A DNA stretch of 64,000 nucleotides from the NCBI GenBank assembly GCA_947179155.2, contig OX359264.1, positions 54,990,702 through 55,054,701 on the forward strand. Reading direction: 5' to 3'. Made by a program: the position numbers and the translations under genes. Shown here piece by piece: positions 46,590 through 57,344 of this stretch. The notes beneath the pieces are model-generated. The model made no database searches and had not been told where the DNA came from. It saw only the letters and a list, made by a program, of their open reading frames with translations. Each line of letters starts with the position of its first letter. Within the stretch, counting starts at the first letter, position 1. The DNA is from Hedera helix (Eukaryota > Streptophyta > Magnoliopsida > Apiales > Araliaceae).

Positions 46590-49338
46590 ATGGCACCTGC
46601 TCAAGTCATTTCTGGAAACGAGCTCAACTTCGAAGTCTTCACAACGGTAGATAAGCAGTTCAAAAGAATAATCCAGTTACTAGATAAGGCTGGTCTGCGA
46701 GAAGCTCTGGGAACAAATACGAGGATTCTATCAAAGCTTATCCGAGAGTTTTACATCAATGGATCCTATGCAAACGGAACTCTAACCACTACAGTAAAAG
46801 GGGTACAACTCAACCTCACTGCTGAAGAACTTAACCTAGCCCTAGGTTTAAAGCAAGGAGGCCTCACATCTCTAAATATGGTGAATACTGAATAAGGCCT
46901 GAGAAGAATGCACCACCAAAAGAATCCAGGACTGAAAGGTTTGAAGAAGAAAGAATTTCCTCAGAAATATGAGTTCCTGGCTGATGTGATAGGTAAATGC
47001 CTCCTCTGCAAAGACTCAGCTCATGACTCAGTCAGTGAGGTGCAACTGAAATTAATGACAGCTATAGTCAAGAAGATAAACATCAACTATGGCTCCTTGC
47101 TGTTGGAATGGATAGGGAACTGGGTCCAAAATGCGGAAAAAGCTAAGGTGACCAGAAAAATGTTCTATGAGAGATTCATCAGCATTCTCCTTAGATCGTC
47201 ATTGGGGGATCTGATTGAGCATGATGAAGGAGAAGCCCTAAATACTAACAAGAGAATAACCCAGAGACTCTTTGAAAATTGGAGGAGGAATCCAGTTGAA
47301 AATAGGAAACTATCCCGGTCATGGGATAGTAAAGGAACGCAGAGTGAGGCAGGGTCATCGCTATTGAAGAACACACCTGCAGAAGAAGAATCTCAGGAAG
47401 TCAGCAAGCAATCTCAGGGTCTCATAAGAAAGAGGAAAGGAAAGAAAGTCCTTGAGATTGAAGAACCTCAAGGCTCATCAAATGAGGCTCTTGATGCTGC
47501 TCCTGAAGTAAAGGTTGCATCAGAGGATGAAGATTCCGATCTGCGAAGGAAAACTCGCAGTAAGTATGAAACTGAAGAGACCACTCCAAAAGAGCCAAGA
47601 AGAAAGAGAAGAAGGCTAGTAAAATTAGCCGACAAAGACTCAGTAGCTAAGGGGGAGTTACTTGAAAAATCTGTCATTGCTCCAGTTGAGAATGAGTCAT
47701 CTAAAGCAGCTGAGCCTATGGATGCTCAAACTAAGGGGGAGCCACTAGTAGTTTCTGAGCCAGCAGGTGCTATGGCTAAGGGGGAGACTCACGAAGACAC
47801 TTCAGTCCCTTCAGCCACAATGAATGATGATGAAGATGATGACATCGAAATACTGGCCGTCGGAAGAAATGAGCAAAGACATCTTACCTACAACTGCCTG
47901 CTGAAAATTCTTGTCACTGATGCCATTCCACCGAGCTCTGGTGCACAATGCAAGGGATCAAGTCTTCTGGACTTTCAAAGCATACCCAAATGTGGTGATT
48001 ATTGCTCAAGGCTATCCTCAGAATCTATTTTTTGCCCAGAAGCTCATTTCATGCAGCCCCTTTTCACATTTTTTAGGGAAAAAGGTACATTTTATTCCTC
48101 TAACCCTCATTCAAATTCATACACCTTCACGGATGTTCAATAAATTTGAGGAGTCCTCAAATACCAACTCTGCATCAAGCTCTACGATCAACACTTCCCC
48201 GATCGTAAAGTCCCCACCTTCTACGACTGGTGATCAAAAAAGCCTAAATAATCAAAATGTAGAGTGTCCTCTAGACTCTCCTGAAATTCTGTCTACTTAG
48301 TAAACAATGTCTCCGGTTCCATCTTCAAGACTTCTCTTAACCTACAAGGATATTCCCTCAATCTCTGGTCACGAATACTTCCACATTCCAAGCTCTACGG
48401 CTGACCAGGGACAACCATCTCAACTCCTTCAGGAAATTCTGGACAAGGTATCTCGGCTTCCTACAACTGAGAGCCTAACTGACTTGACAAGCCATATCCA
48501 TACAGAGATACAGAAAGACCTGACATCTAAATCCCACAACATTCAACGTAGAATGGACAATGTCATTGATGCTGCCAATGATATCTCTAACAGCTTAAAT
48601 AAACAATTCTCCACAAGATTAAGGCAGTTAATGGCAGTAGTCTCTGAAAATCTCCAAGAAAGGGATAAAATATTTTTGGAAGCCTTAAACAAACATCAGA
48701 AGGCCGTCGTCGTTCTTTAAGAAACCAATGACAAATCTATCACTCTCCTCAGTAATGAGATCATTGCCTTGAAGAACTCTCTCACAGAACAAGAACATCG
48801 GTCGAATGACACTTTGTCATTGGTGGAGCAAAAACAAATAATAGTTGACGAACGACTCCAAGCACACCAAGATGATGTTGCTGCCACTAAGACTCAACTT
48901 CAAGAAATTATTCAGGGCATACAGCAGCTTTCAGAACAGGTAGCAACAATTAATGATGCCAACAAGGGGGAGAAGAAACTGAGCACAACAGAACAAACGA
49001 GAATGAGCTCAGACTACAGCAGAAGAGGAAGAGCACCTCAAGGGATGAGGATGGTTCAAACATCAATACATCCTCCTAGATTCGAAGTAGTACCATATCA
49101 GCCCAGACAGGATAAGACTGCAAGACCTTCTTCTTCAACTGTGAGGCCATCTAGCTCACAAGAATGGTTCCAAATTAAAGAAGAAGAAGCCTTGCTGAGG
49201 GAAGAAGAACTGAGAAAAGCAGAAGAAGAAAGAAGAGCACTCTTCAAGCAGAGGGAAGAAGAAAGAAGAAGACCTCCTAGTAGAAGGAGATACGTTTTTT
49301 TTGTTTTATTTTTTCTCTCAATTGTATTAACTAACTAA
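46590..49338 (+). pseudogene. Broken third (envelope-like) ORF of element B
   Basis: From ATG 46590 one frame runs through a TAA at 46893-46895 to about 47900, then coding character moves by one frame and continues, with stops at 48298-48300 and 48718-48720, to 49338. The N-terminal part (LIREFYINGSYANG, LNLTAEELNLALGL) looks like the conserved domain found in plant retrotransposon extra ORFs. The middle is acidic/basic low complexity with repeated AKGE-like units. The C-terminal part is coiled coil (about 48420-48970) ending in a Glu/Arg-rich tail. Sireviruses such as SIRE1 carry an envelope-like, coiled-coil ORF after pol; no clear signal peptide or fusion feature is visible here. Function is unknown. 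Confidence 0.65.
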
Positions 49339-49483
49339 ACATCAATAAAATTCATAATTTTCACTAGAAAATACAGCTGCTCACTGTATGATTAGGCATT
49401 CAATTATTCATATGCATTTTGCCTATTTAATGTGTTCAAATCACTATCTGTTATTTATGTTGTCATTATCAAATAGGGGGAGA

Positions 49484-49493
49484 TTGTTGAACA
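49484..49493 (+). other. Polypurine tract of element B
   Basis: TAGGGGGAGA lies just upstream of the 3' LTR start TGTTGAACATTG (49495). Its placement and composition are those of a Copia plus-strand primer. Confidence 0.85.
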
Positions 49494-49494
49494 T

Positions 49495-50952
49495 TGAATG
49501 ATTAAATTTGATGATAAGAAATAATGTATAAGAGTTGTGTTAGATAAGATCAAAACTGTTAGGTTGATCTCCTGATATAAATGTATGGATTTATAAAGTC
49601 TTTTGTGTTGTACTAAGACTTAGATTTAAATAGATCAAAACTGTTAAGTTAATCTTTTGTTGTAATCTAATCGTAGAATGGACTATACGATTTCAGTCAA
49701 GAAGACTCTACGATCAACAGACTCTACGATCAAGACAATCAATCGTAGAACGGACTCTACGATTTTGGCCAAGAAGACTCTACGACCAACAGACTATGTT
49801 CTAAACAAGAAGCCGTAGAACGAACTCTACGCTCAACAGTCTAACAGTAGAGTAAACTCTACGATGACAATAAGAGATGATCCGTTACAGGACGATCACA
49901 ACAGCAAGGGTATTCGTAGAGTTGATCATGGATGGTCATTGAGCAAAAAGGCAAGAGACATCACGACTCTCAGATCAGAAGCTATTTCGTTCAAGAATTC
50001 AATCTGCATTGACGTAACCAAAAAGCTTTTGCAAATCGATCAAAGTCAGAAAAGTCAAGGGACTGACCCAAGCGCACTATACAACAGAAAGAAGACTTTC
50101 AAGGCAGAAAAGTCAGAGGACTGTGTCCTATCAGTCCTATAGTATGGAAGGACCAAACGACTCTATGAAAGTTGGTAGGAACCTATGACTGACATATTTG
50201 TCCCCAAGGAAAAAGAAAACAACCTTCCATGGACTAACAAGTCAGATCAAATAAAATCTCATCAGAGCATTAATGAGCTATATTAATATAATATACAGAA
50301 GCTCTCCTCTGTGAGGTAACGGAAAGAAACAAAAGCTCAAGCAGATGTTCCAACAAGAAGAAAACTGAAGCCCTCACTTTTTAAATACCAAGATCGGCAA
50401 AAGAAAAGTGCAGCAATTTACACAAGAAAAGAATATACGCAAGAAGTTGAAAAGATCAAACTGATAAAAAAGCTTGCATTGCTACTAAGTCCTTCGAAAA
50501 CTCAAGCTAAAAGCAACTTAGTAGCACATCCAAATCTACATCACTCTAGGAGAGTTCTTTGTGAACTAGAGTATCCAAGTTTGTTAGACTTGTAGAGTTC
50601 GTAGAGAACTGGAGTTTCAAGACTGCTGGTCTTAAAGGAATCTTAGTGATTTTGAAATTGTAAAAGCATCCTTACAGAACAGTGGACTAGAAGTCTTGTG
50701 AGCTCTGAACCACTTAAAACTTGCAGTCTTTCTTATTGTGTCTTTTAATTGCTATATCTGTCATATAATTGCTTGTTGAATTTTTACTTTAACATATCAA
50801 GAAAAGAGTAACAAAATCGTATTCCACTGTGTTAAACTTATCGATTAAGAATTAATTAATGCAAGATCGTTAATGTAAAAGAAATTTTTTAAAAGTATCT
50901 ATTCAACCCCCCCCCCCCTTCTAGATATCTATCGTGTCATTGGGAACTAACA
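49495..50952 (+). mobile_element. 3' LTR of Sirevirus-type element B (1,458 bp)
   Basis: It starts TGTTGAACATTGAATG after the PPT and ends GGGAACTAACA. It holds two TTAGGTTGATCT-like direct repeats (49556 and 49643), a cluster of ATCGTAGA(A/G)/CTCTACGAT words at 49668-49925, a putative R/U5 with CTCTGAACCACTTAAAAC, and a C(12) run before TTCTAGATATC. The ORF at 49864-50142 has no family and is treated as chance. Confidence 0.88.
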
Positions 50953-51013
50953 ATAATAATAATAATAATAATAATAATAGTAATAATAATAATAATATTA
51001 TTAATAATAATAA

Positions 51014-51051
<38 letters not shown>

Positions 51052-51226
51052 ATAATAATAATAACAATTATAATTATAATAATAGTAATAATAATAACAA
51101 TAATAATTATAATAATAGTAATAGTAATAGTAATAATTATTTATTTATTTATTTATTTATTATTATTATTATTATTATTGTTATAATACTAATAATAATA
51201 ATAATAACAACAACAACAACAACAAC

Positions 51227-51265
<39 letters not shown>
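50953..51265. repeat. Compound trinucleotide microsatellite
   Basis: Successive blocks of AAT, AGT, AAT/AAC, TTTA, TTA, ACA and again AAT start exactly at the 3' LTR end. The long Asn/Ser and Ile ORFs over it are repeat translations. The LTR appears to have inserted into, or seeded, the repeat. Confidence 0.95.
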
Positions 51266-51266
<1 letters not shown>

Positions 51267-51269
51267 TAA

Positions 51270-51425
51270 TGATGAATATTGTAAATTATCTAAAAAGTAT
51301 TACTCATTGTATGTTTTATTGTTTTATAATTTTTAATAAGTCATCTCAATTTTGAGTTTAAAAATGTCTCAAATTGACATTCAAAAATTAATAATGATCG
51401 TATAATTTGGAACGAAGTGAATATT
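51270..51425. mobile_element. Right half of a Stowaway-like MITE
   Basis: AATATTGTAAATTATCTAAAA through TTTGAGTTTAAAAATGTCTC to GTATAATTTGGAACGAAG matches the right half of the element at 7068-7312. The left half is replaced by the trinucleotide satellite and the 3' LTR. Confidence 0.65.
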
Positions 51426-52872
51426 TCTTAATTTGGGTTCTTTAAGTCAGAGATACATTGGAATACCAAAATTAGGAATGCATGAATGAAGAGAAGTCAC
51501 GTAAATAAAAAATCTTTTAAGCTAAGTTGTTAAAACTTTTTGGGAATGTCAAAGACTCAGCACACAAAAAAACTTTTGAGATGTCGAGTCATTAAGATTG
51601 GATTGTTGAGTTGACCCAACACCAAACATAATGAATCGGTATTTGCCTTGTTATATTTTAATATAGTAATAACTTGATATATTTTTTTTAGTCTCGTCTA
51701 GAAGTCGAGAAGAAAAAAAAAATATACACTTTTACTAAATTAATATGTTAAAACCCTAGGGCATGAATAGAAATAAATTGTGGTTAGTTAAAATTTTAAG
51801 GATAAAATTGATATTATAAAAATATTATTAAACCAACTTTTCCTTTCTCTCCCAATCTTCTCAATTTTTAGAAGAAAACTTATATAGGAAAGTGAAACAT
51901 ATATTTTTTTAATTTTATTTCTCTCATAAAAAAAACTCCAATACACCTATCACATTTTATTTTCTCTAACTTTCCTTTCCTTTCCTTTTTCCCCTACTCT
52001 CAACTCCCATACAAAATGTAAATGATTTAAGAATTATGTTTGCAAATCATTTTCACATTCTGTCGATTTTCCAGTAAGACCCCACTATGTACTGATCCAC
52101 ACCTCATAATAATATCCAAATGAATAAGTTTTATCATACACAAATTTACAGCAAGTTGAACGTTACCTCCTCCGTTACATAGAAAAAAAAAACCCCTCAT
52201 TTGCAGTAAAAATTTGTTCCATAAAAGAGCCGAGATAATACAATATCTTAAAATTTGTCAGTGATATCACCACTATTTAATTAAAACTTTGGAGTATTAC
52301 TTTTAGGAATAAACATAGGAAAAAAATACATCATTAATATTTAAAAAAATTATAAATGATACAATTTTTGTAGATAGAAAGGTATATTATTTAAATATTT
52401 TAAAACTCAAATTACCAGCGAAGTTTGGCATACAATATTTTGTAGTATACAAACGCAAACGTCCAATTCCGCAACTATCATGGCTTTGAGTCACTCTCAT
52501 GGTGCATTCTTATCTATACTGTAAACAACGACAATTTCAAACCGTTTTGTATGGCGGGATTTACAAAGTCTTGCAGTTAGAGGGGTTAACAAAACAAAGA
52601 TAATATAGTTGAATCGAGGGCGGCCATCTATGAATGCCAAATCTTCTTATGTCATGAATGATGACTGCATAAATGCATAGCAGTAAGCTTCATTCCCCTG
52701 CTTTGCTTCACGAAAAAAAATGGTATTTTTAAAACTTCAAAAAAAAAATAAAAAAATTAAGGAACATTTATTTCAGTGAATGCATTTAGTTTTTATCTTC
52801 CAAAGTTTTTTTGCAGTTCAAGAATATCCCCATTTTTATTTATTTAGTGGTGGTTGATAGACAGGGAGATTG
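51426..52872. other. Gene-free AT-rich spacer
   Basis: I see no conserved protein motif, RNA gene or complete transposon ends. There are A-rich tracts near 51700 and 52730. Confidence 0.45.
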
Positions 52873-53110
52873 ATTTAAAAGGGTGTGAGATCACTTGTTA
52901 CCAAATTTCTTTATCTCTCTGTATTGAGACATATGGTGACAGTTTTTAGGGTCTATAACAACGGTATGTTTTGTCACAATAGTCTTATTTTTTTGTAAAT
53001 CTACAGCGACGGTACATATCGTTGTCATAGATCTTAAAAACTGTCGATATATGTTTGATACAGAAAAATAAATTTTTTTGGAAACAAGTGATCTGTTCCC
53101 ATTTAAAAAG
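52873..53110. mobile_element. Hairpin MITE with ~90-base imperfect inverted repeats
   Basis: TTTAAAAGGGTGTGAGATCAC followed by TTGTTACCAAA on the left pairs with TTTGGAAACAAGTGATCTGTTCCC on the right. Further in, GACAGTTTTTAGGGTCTATA followed by ACAACGGTA pairs with TACATATCGTTGTCATAGATC followed by TTAAAAACTGTC. It is 238 bp without coding capacity. The target duplication is unclear. Confidence 0.7.
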
Positions 53111-53214
53111 GGATCAGATAAAATGAAAAGAAACAAAGTTAGAGTTAAAACCATTTATTTTTGTATGAAGTGGGCAATAAGTTCCACCTTACAACAAGAT
53201 AAAAATGAGAGGCT

Positions 53215-53241
53215 GGGGGGGGGGGGGGGGGGGGGGGGGGG
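53215..53241. repeat. G(27) homopolymer upstream of metallothionein copy 2
   Basis: An unbroken run of 27 G lies about 33 bases upstream of the promoter G-box. The length may be inexact because long homopolymers are error-prone in sequencing. Confidence 0.85.
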
Positions 53242-53273
53242 AATTAGGTGGGAACCAGCCAATTACATTCATA

Positions 53274-53324
53274 CACGTGTACGTTAGGTAAGCATTCTCT
53301 CTCCTCCCTCTTGTGTTATAAGTA
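53274..53324 (+). promoter_or_regulatory. Core promoter of metallothionein copy 2
   Basis: CACGTG (53274-53279) lies 43 bases upstream of TATAAGTA (53317-53324), with a pyrimidine tract between. It is the same layout as the promoters at 24982 and 27940, but the TATA box is weaker and the GGTGGATAG element has become GTTAGGTAAG. The start codon follows about 88 bases later. Confidence 0.65.
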
Positions 53325-53411
53325 TGGGGTAGTCACCCTTAGTTGAGCACAATATCTGCTATAACCTTAATTAGTCATCCATATTCTCTAAATTTCTTAC
53401 TTTGAAGAAAA

Positions 53412-54067
53412 ATGTCTGGCTGCGGATCAAATTGTAACTGTGGTTCTAACTGCAAGTGTGGCAACGGTGGAGGGTAAAACTTCTAATTCCTCCTTATAAC
53501 GTATCTCAGTCGTAGATCCATACATGTTGTAATATATAAGTTGTTTATTTTTCTTTTGGGTGCATATAAATTTTCATCTCTATCAACAGAGTACCTATAA
53601 GTTGTTTTAATTTTTATTGGGTTTATAGTGCGTCGTCAAGCCCTTTGGGATAGTAGATTGAGAATTGATTGAGCTCCGGAAGCAATTATATAGTTTTTCT
53701 TTATATATATATATTATTCAGTTAAAAGCATAGTTATGTAAGAAACATGTACACAAATTTCTCTCTTTTAATTTCTTTCAAAATTACTGAAATGTTTGGA
53801 GTACAGATGCGGGATGCAGCTCGATATAGAGACCACCACAACTGCCACCATCATCGTTGGGGTTGCACCAACAAAGACGTATGTATAATTCATCCGAAAT
53901 AAGCTTTAATTTCTTATCTTTGAATCACTCTAATTAAAATTTAAAATAAAAATAAAATTGGCGAATATTACAGTTACTCTGATGGGTCTGAGAAGAACTT
54001 TGGAGCTGAAGGAGGGCATGCCTGCAAGTGTGGATCAAACTGCACCTGTGATCCATGCAACTGCTGA
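53412..54067 (+). CDS. MT2: Type 2-like metallothionein (copy 2, reduced cysteines)
   Basis: Three exons, 53412-53473, 53807-53878 and 53974-54067, join in frame to 75 residues; intron positions match copy 1 exactly. The N-terminal domain MSGCGSNCNCGSNCKCGNGG has lost the CC start (Gly replaces Cys3) and one further Cys of the GCGGC end, so it has six Cys instead of eight. The C-terminal domain CKCGSNCTCDPCNC keeps all six. The linker retains TTTTATII and GVAPTKT. Frame and splice sites are intact, so it should be expressed, but metal capacity of the first domain is probably reduced. It is a duplicate of the gene at 25140, now 28 kb away because of the transposon block. The plus ORF at 53958 is another frame of exon 3. 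Confidence 0.92.
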
Positions 54068-55941
54068 TCATCACCAGCACCGGACGTACCGATGGATGAT
54101 GGGATACCAAATGAAGCAGCTTGTGTTTGTGTCTCTATGTTGTATCTAAATAAAGGAATATGATGAAGCTTAATAAGACAGCTACTAATACATGAGAAAA
54201 TTCACTACTTGGATTTTGCTCATGTCTTAGGTCTAGGCTACTTTGTGTACCTATTTATGTTGCTATCTGTTTTGTTGGTATCGAAAAATTTACTCTTTTA
54301 TGTGTGAATGTGGTGTGGATCAAATGCATGCATTTATCTCAGCTCCTTCAATGATTTAGATGTTTTTAAAAATTAACGCACCAAACTCCCTATAACCAAA
54401 CAAAACACTAAATGTACTTAAAAACCTTGTTTATTTTATTAAGAATACAATTTTCAAACACAACAACTACAAGCCTCACGAGTTGGTAAAGAACAAAATA
54501 TATGAGAAACAAACTCAAAGATCTGAAATGGGGCAGCTGCTGTTGCTACTATTCTTCATATGGTCGCATAAGTGGAGACAAGTCAAGCAAACACTAATCC
54601 TTCCAAGTGAACGAAAGTTCTTTTGGGCAATTCGTCGAACACTTGCCATCTCCTGGACTATCCACCCAACTCAATCGAATTTCAACTTCTGTACGCTCGC
54701 TTGTGGGATTGAGAAGCTCCCAATAGGAGAGTCTCTTGGCTCTGCCTTTCAGAGCTGGATGGGTGACGGAGGCGATATTTTCCATGGTGTTAACAGTTTG
54801 CGCAAGAGTAAATTGAACAAGCGTGCCCCCGAGATCTCTTAACACTTTAATCATCTTGCTTATTGTTTTTGAAATTCAGGGTAGTCATACCTAGAAGATA
54901 GTTGAATTGGGGTGTGTGAAATATTAAACACTGCGTCTAATACAGTTAACTAATTTCTTAACTGCTTTGGAAATAAATCTAATTTTTAATGCATATGATA
55001 AATATTTTTCGTGTTTTTAATCCGTATGATGAAAATGAGGATCACAATTGAAGCAATTACACTAAAATCAAGGCTTTCTGATTTTATTAGGAATGATGAT
55101 TAAGGCTCTACTCGATTTATATATATATAAGTAGTGTTAATAAGATTCCAAGTAATATATATATATATATATATATATATGTCAATAATTCATAACAATT
55201 AGTATTTGTTATATATCAATTTTGGGCAAATAAATCTATCGCTACTAATAGTATCAAATGCATGAAATTTAATTATAAAATTGCCACCCCATAAGCAAAT
55301 CTAAAACTTTTAGACATAAAAAAATTACAATTTGTGACAAGATAAAACACAATTAAAAAATATATAATGGTTGTATTTTTTAATAATTGTATATACTTTT
55401 AATTATAATTTCTTTACTTATATTTTGACAAAATAATATAAAAATTAATTTTAAAAATAAAAGTTAACGATTAATTTAAAAAGTGACGAACATTTAATTT
55501 AGAATGAGTATTTATTATGTGAATGGAAATTAATAAATATTTGAATTAATTATTACTTTTTTTATATTCAAATGTGCAATTTCTAACACAATGTTTACTC
55601 CCACATCCTCATCATCTCTCTTCCCTCCCTCTCTCTAAAGCAGGAAAAGGAAACGGTGGTCTTGGAAACAAATGATTTTTCTCTCTTTAGTGTATATCCC
55701 TTAACTTTGCCTTTTGAATGTTTTCATGTCATTCCGCCCCTCTAAGGCGGAAGCGAGTATTATTTAATAAAACTGAGGCTAAATTGGTAACTACATGTTC
55801 CGCTCTGTATTCTTTTTCTTCCGTTAGTGTGTTAAATCTGATCTGATCATTATATTATTTTTTGAACAGTTCCAGATGAATTAGCTAAAATAATGAATGT
55901 TCATAGATGGATTAATAAACCAAGGTAGGGAAAAAATAGCG
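54068..55941. other. Metallothionein 3' flank and repeat-bearing spacer
   Basis: The 3' UTR of copy 2 ends probably near 54300. 54486-54635 is similar to 58317-58467 (see repeat). 54636-54860 is compositionally balanced and open on both strands, but neither translation shows a family I recognise. From 54900 on the DNA is AT-rich, with a TA run near 55155-55180. Confidence 0.4.
54486..54635. repeat. ~150-bp dispersed repeat, copy 1 (copy 2 at 58317-58467)
   Basis: Shared words in the same order: AAAGAACAA, TATATG(A/G)GAAACAA, ACTCAAA, CTGAAATGGG or CTCAAATGGG, CAGCTG, TGTTGCTA, GAGACAA, GCAAACA, TAATCCTTC, AAGT and AACGAAAGTTCTTT or AACAAAGGTTCTTT. Copies are about 80% similar by eye. Copy 2 lies just 3' of the OEP16 gene, so copy 1 could be a relict of an OEP16-flank duplication. 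Confidence 0.7.
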
Positions 55942-56112
55942 AGAATTTATTAGAGGCTCCTGGGATACCTGTCACATGGTGCTCTATATTATTCATATGC
56001 TATTATTTCAGCACTTAAAGTGAGTCATTTCACTTTAAGTACTGAAATGACAGCACATGAATGGTATAAGACACGACGTGACAGGTGCTTTAGAACCATT
56101 GAATAATTACTC
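55942..56112. mobile_element. Hairpin MITE, copy 2 of the 10051-10253 family
   Basis: CCTGTCACATGGTGC pairs with the ACGTGACAGG side, and ATTTCAGCACTTAAAGTGA pairs with TCACTTTAAGTACTGAAAT, giving a near-perfect central stem around 56003-56050. The end CCATTGAATAATTACTC matches the right end of copy 1. It has no ORF. Confidence 0.72.
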
Positions 56113-56736
56113 AAAAATAACTTACTTTTAAAACAACAACTTACCATTTGAAAATACCATAGATAGGATAATAATTTAATGAAGGCTGGTATTTAAAATT
56201 ATAGGATTTTGAAATTATCTTCTTAACTAATTAAGAAAATAAATTATCTGGTTGAAGCAAAGTTGTATCAAATGAAAATTTTCATAAAATAGGTTTATTA
56301 ATACTAATCGTATGGGATGCCTTGTTTCTAAGAACAATGCTACAAATCTTGCATTTATGTCCTAGACCCAATTAATCTTTGGTCTTATAATTTATATCTC
56401 AAATTCTTACAACTTCAGTAAATCATTCATCTTGTAAAATTTTCAGCAATCAAAATCTAAATCTATAAAATTATAATAGTACAAAGCAACTCGTCAACAT
56501 TAAAACATATAACTAATAGTTTTCACTAGCAATTGTTTATTTATATGCCTGATCTAATGCTTCTTGTCCGTGGATTGGTAAAAATATTTTTGCAAACTTA
56601 GAGCTCATTCGGTTGAGCCTGCGGTGAACCAAAAGCATTTTTAGATTAAAGTTTTTTGTTATTAGTTTGTTGACTGATAACCAAAAAATCTTTCGATGAA
56701 AATCTTTCGATAAATGATTCACTGAATTTTATCATA
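56113..56736. other. AT-rich spacer, no gene seen
   Basis: There are no conserved motifs. A 61-codon minus ORF at 56537-56722 has no recognised family and is treated as chance. The last bases form the hAT target site. Confidence 0.45.
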
Positions 56737-56744
56737 TTCCCGAT

Positions 56745-57336
56745 TAGGAGTGAGCAAGAAACCGAATTGCCTCCGAAACCGTACCAAAATCCGCACAAAC
56801 CGCACCAATTAAAACCGCACCAACGGTTTCGGCGTATGTGGCAGTTTTAGGTGGTTGAAAAACCGCAAATGCGGTTTGGGTTTGATTTCTGAGCAAAACC
56901 GCATCTAAGAAACCGCACCGCACCATGTACTATTAAATGAAGTATATCAAGAAGTACAAATATTTAGAATTATCGCAAATTATAATTATCTCTACTTAGA
57001 ATTTTCATATATAAGGATAAATCATTATTCATGTTTTTAGATTCTGTTTTGCTTTTGTTTAGACAAAATATTATAAGTAAAATTGTGTATTATCAAAGTA
57101 ATATTTAATATTGTGTGATGCTAAATTGTTAATTTAAATTACATAAAATTTAATTATTTCAATTGGTTTTGGAACCGAAACCGCACCAAACGAAACCGCA
57201 CTAAACGATTCAAAATCGCACCGCACCAATCACAAGCGGTTTCATGTGCGGTTTTGAATTTGTCAAACCGCACCTAAGCGGTTTCATGTGCGGTTTGGGC
57301 TTCAAACCGCACCAAACCGCACCATGCTCACCCCTA
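56745..57336. mobile_element. Complete hAT MITE, 592 bp
   Basis: Termini TAGGAGTGAGCA and TGCTCACCCCTA are 12-bp inverted repeats with one mismatch. Both sides carry the identical 8-bp duplication TTCCCGAT (56737-56744 and 57337-57344). Both subterminal zones hold many copies of AAACCGCACC and its complement (GGTGCGGTTT), typical of hAT transposase-binding sites. The centre is AT-rich and non-coding. The minus ORF at 56744-56926 is a repeat translation. Confidence 0.93.
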
Positions 57337-57344
57337 TTCCCGAT

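Noticed and set aside
49864..50142. 92-codon ORF inside the 3' LTR
   Set aside because: LTR sequence; no family similarity and no counterpart retained in the 5' LTR fragment.
50934..51269. Asn/Ser/Ile-rich 111-codon ORF
   Set aside because: Translation of the compound trinucleotide satellite.
54483..54854. Overlapping ORFs on both strands (119 and 86 codons)
   Set aside because: Both read through a repeat-related segment. Neither shows a recognisable family, and the repeat copy at 58317 does not preserve either frame.
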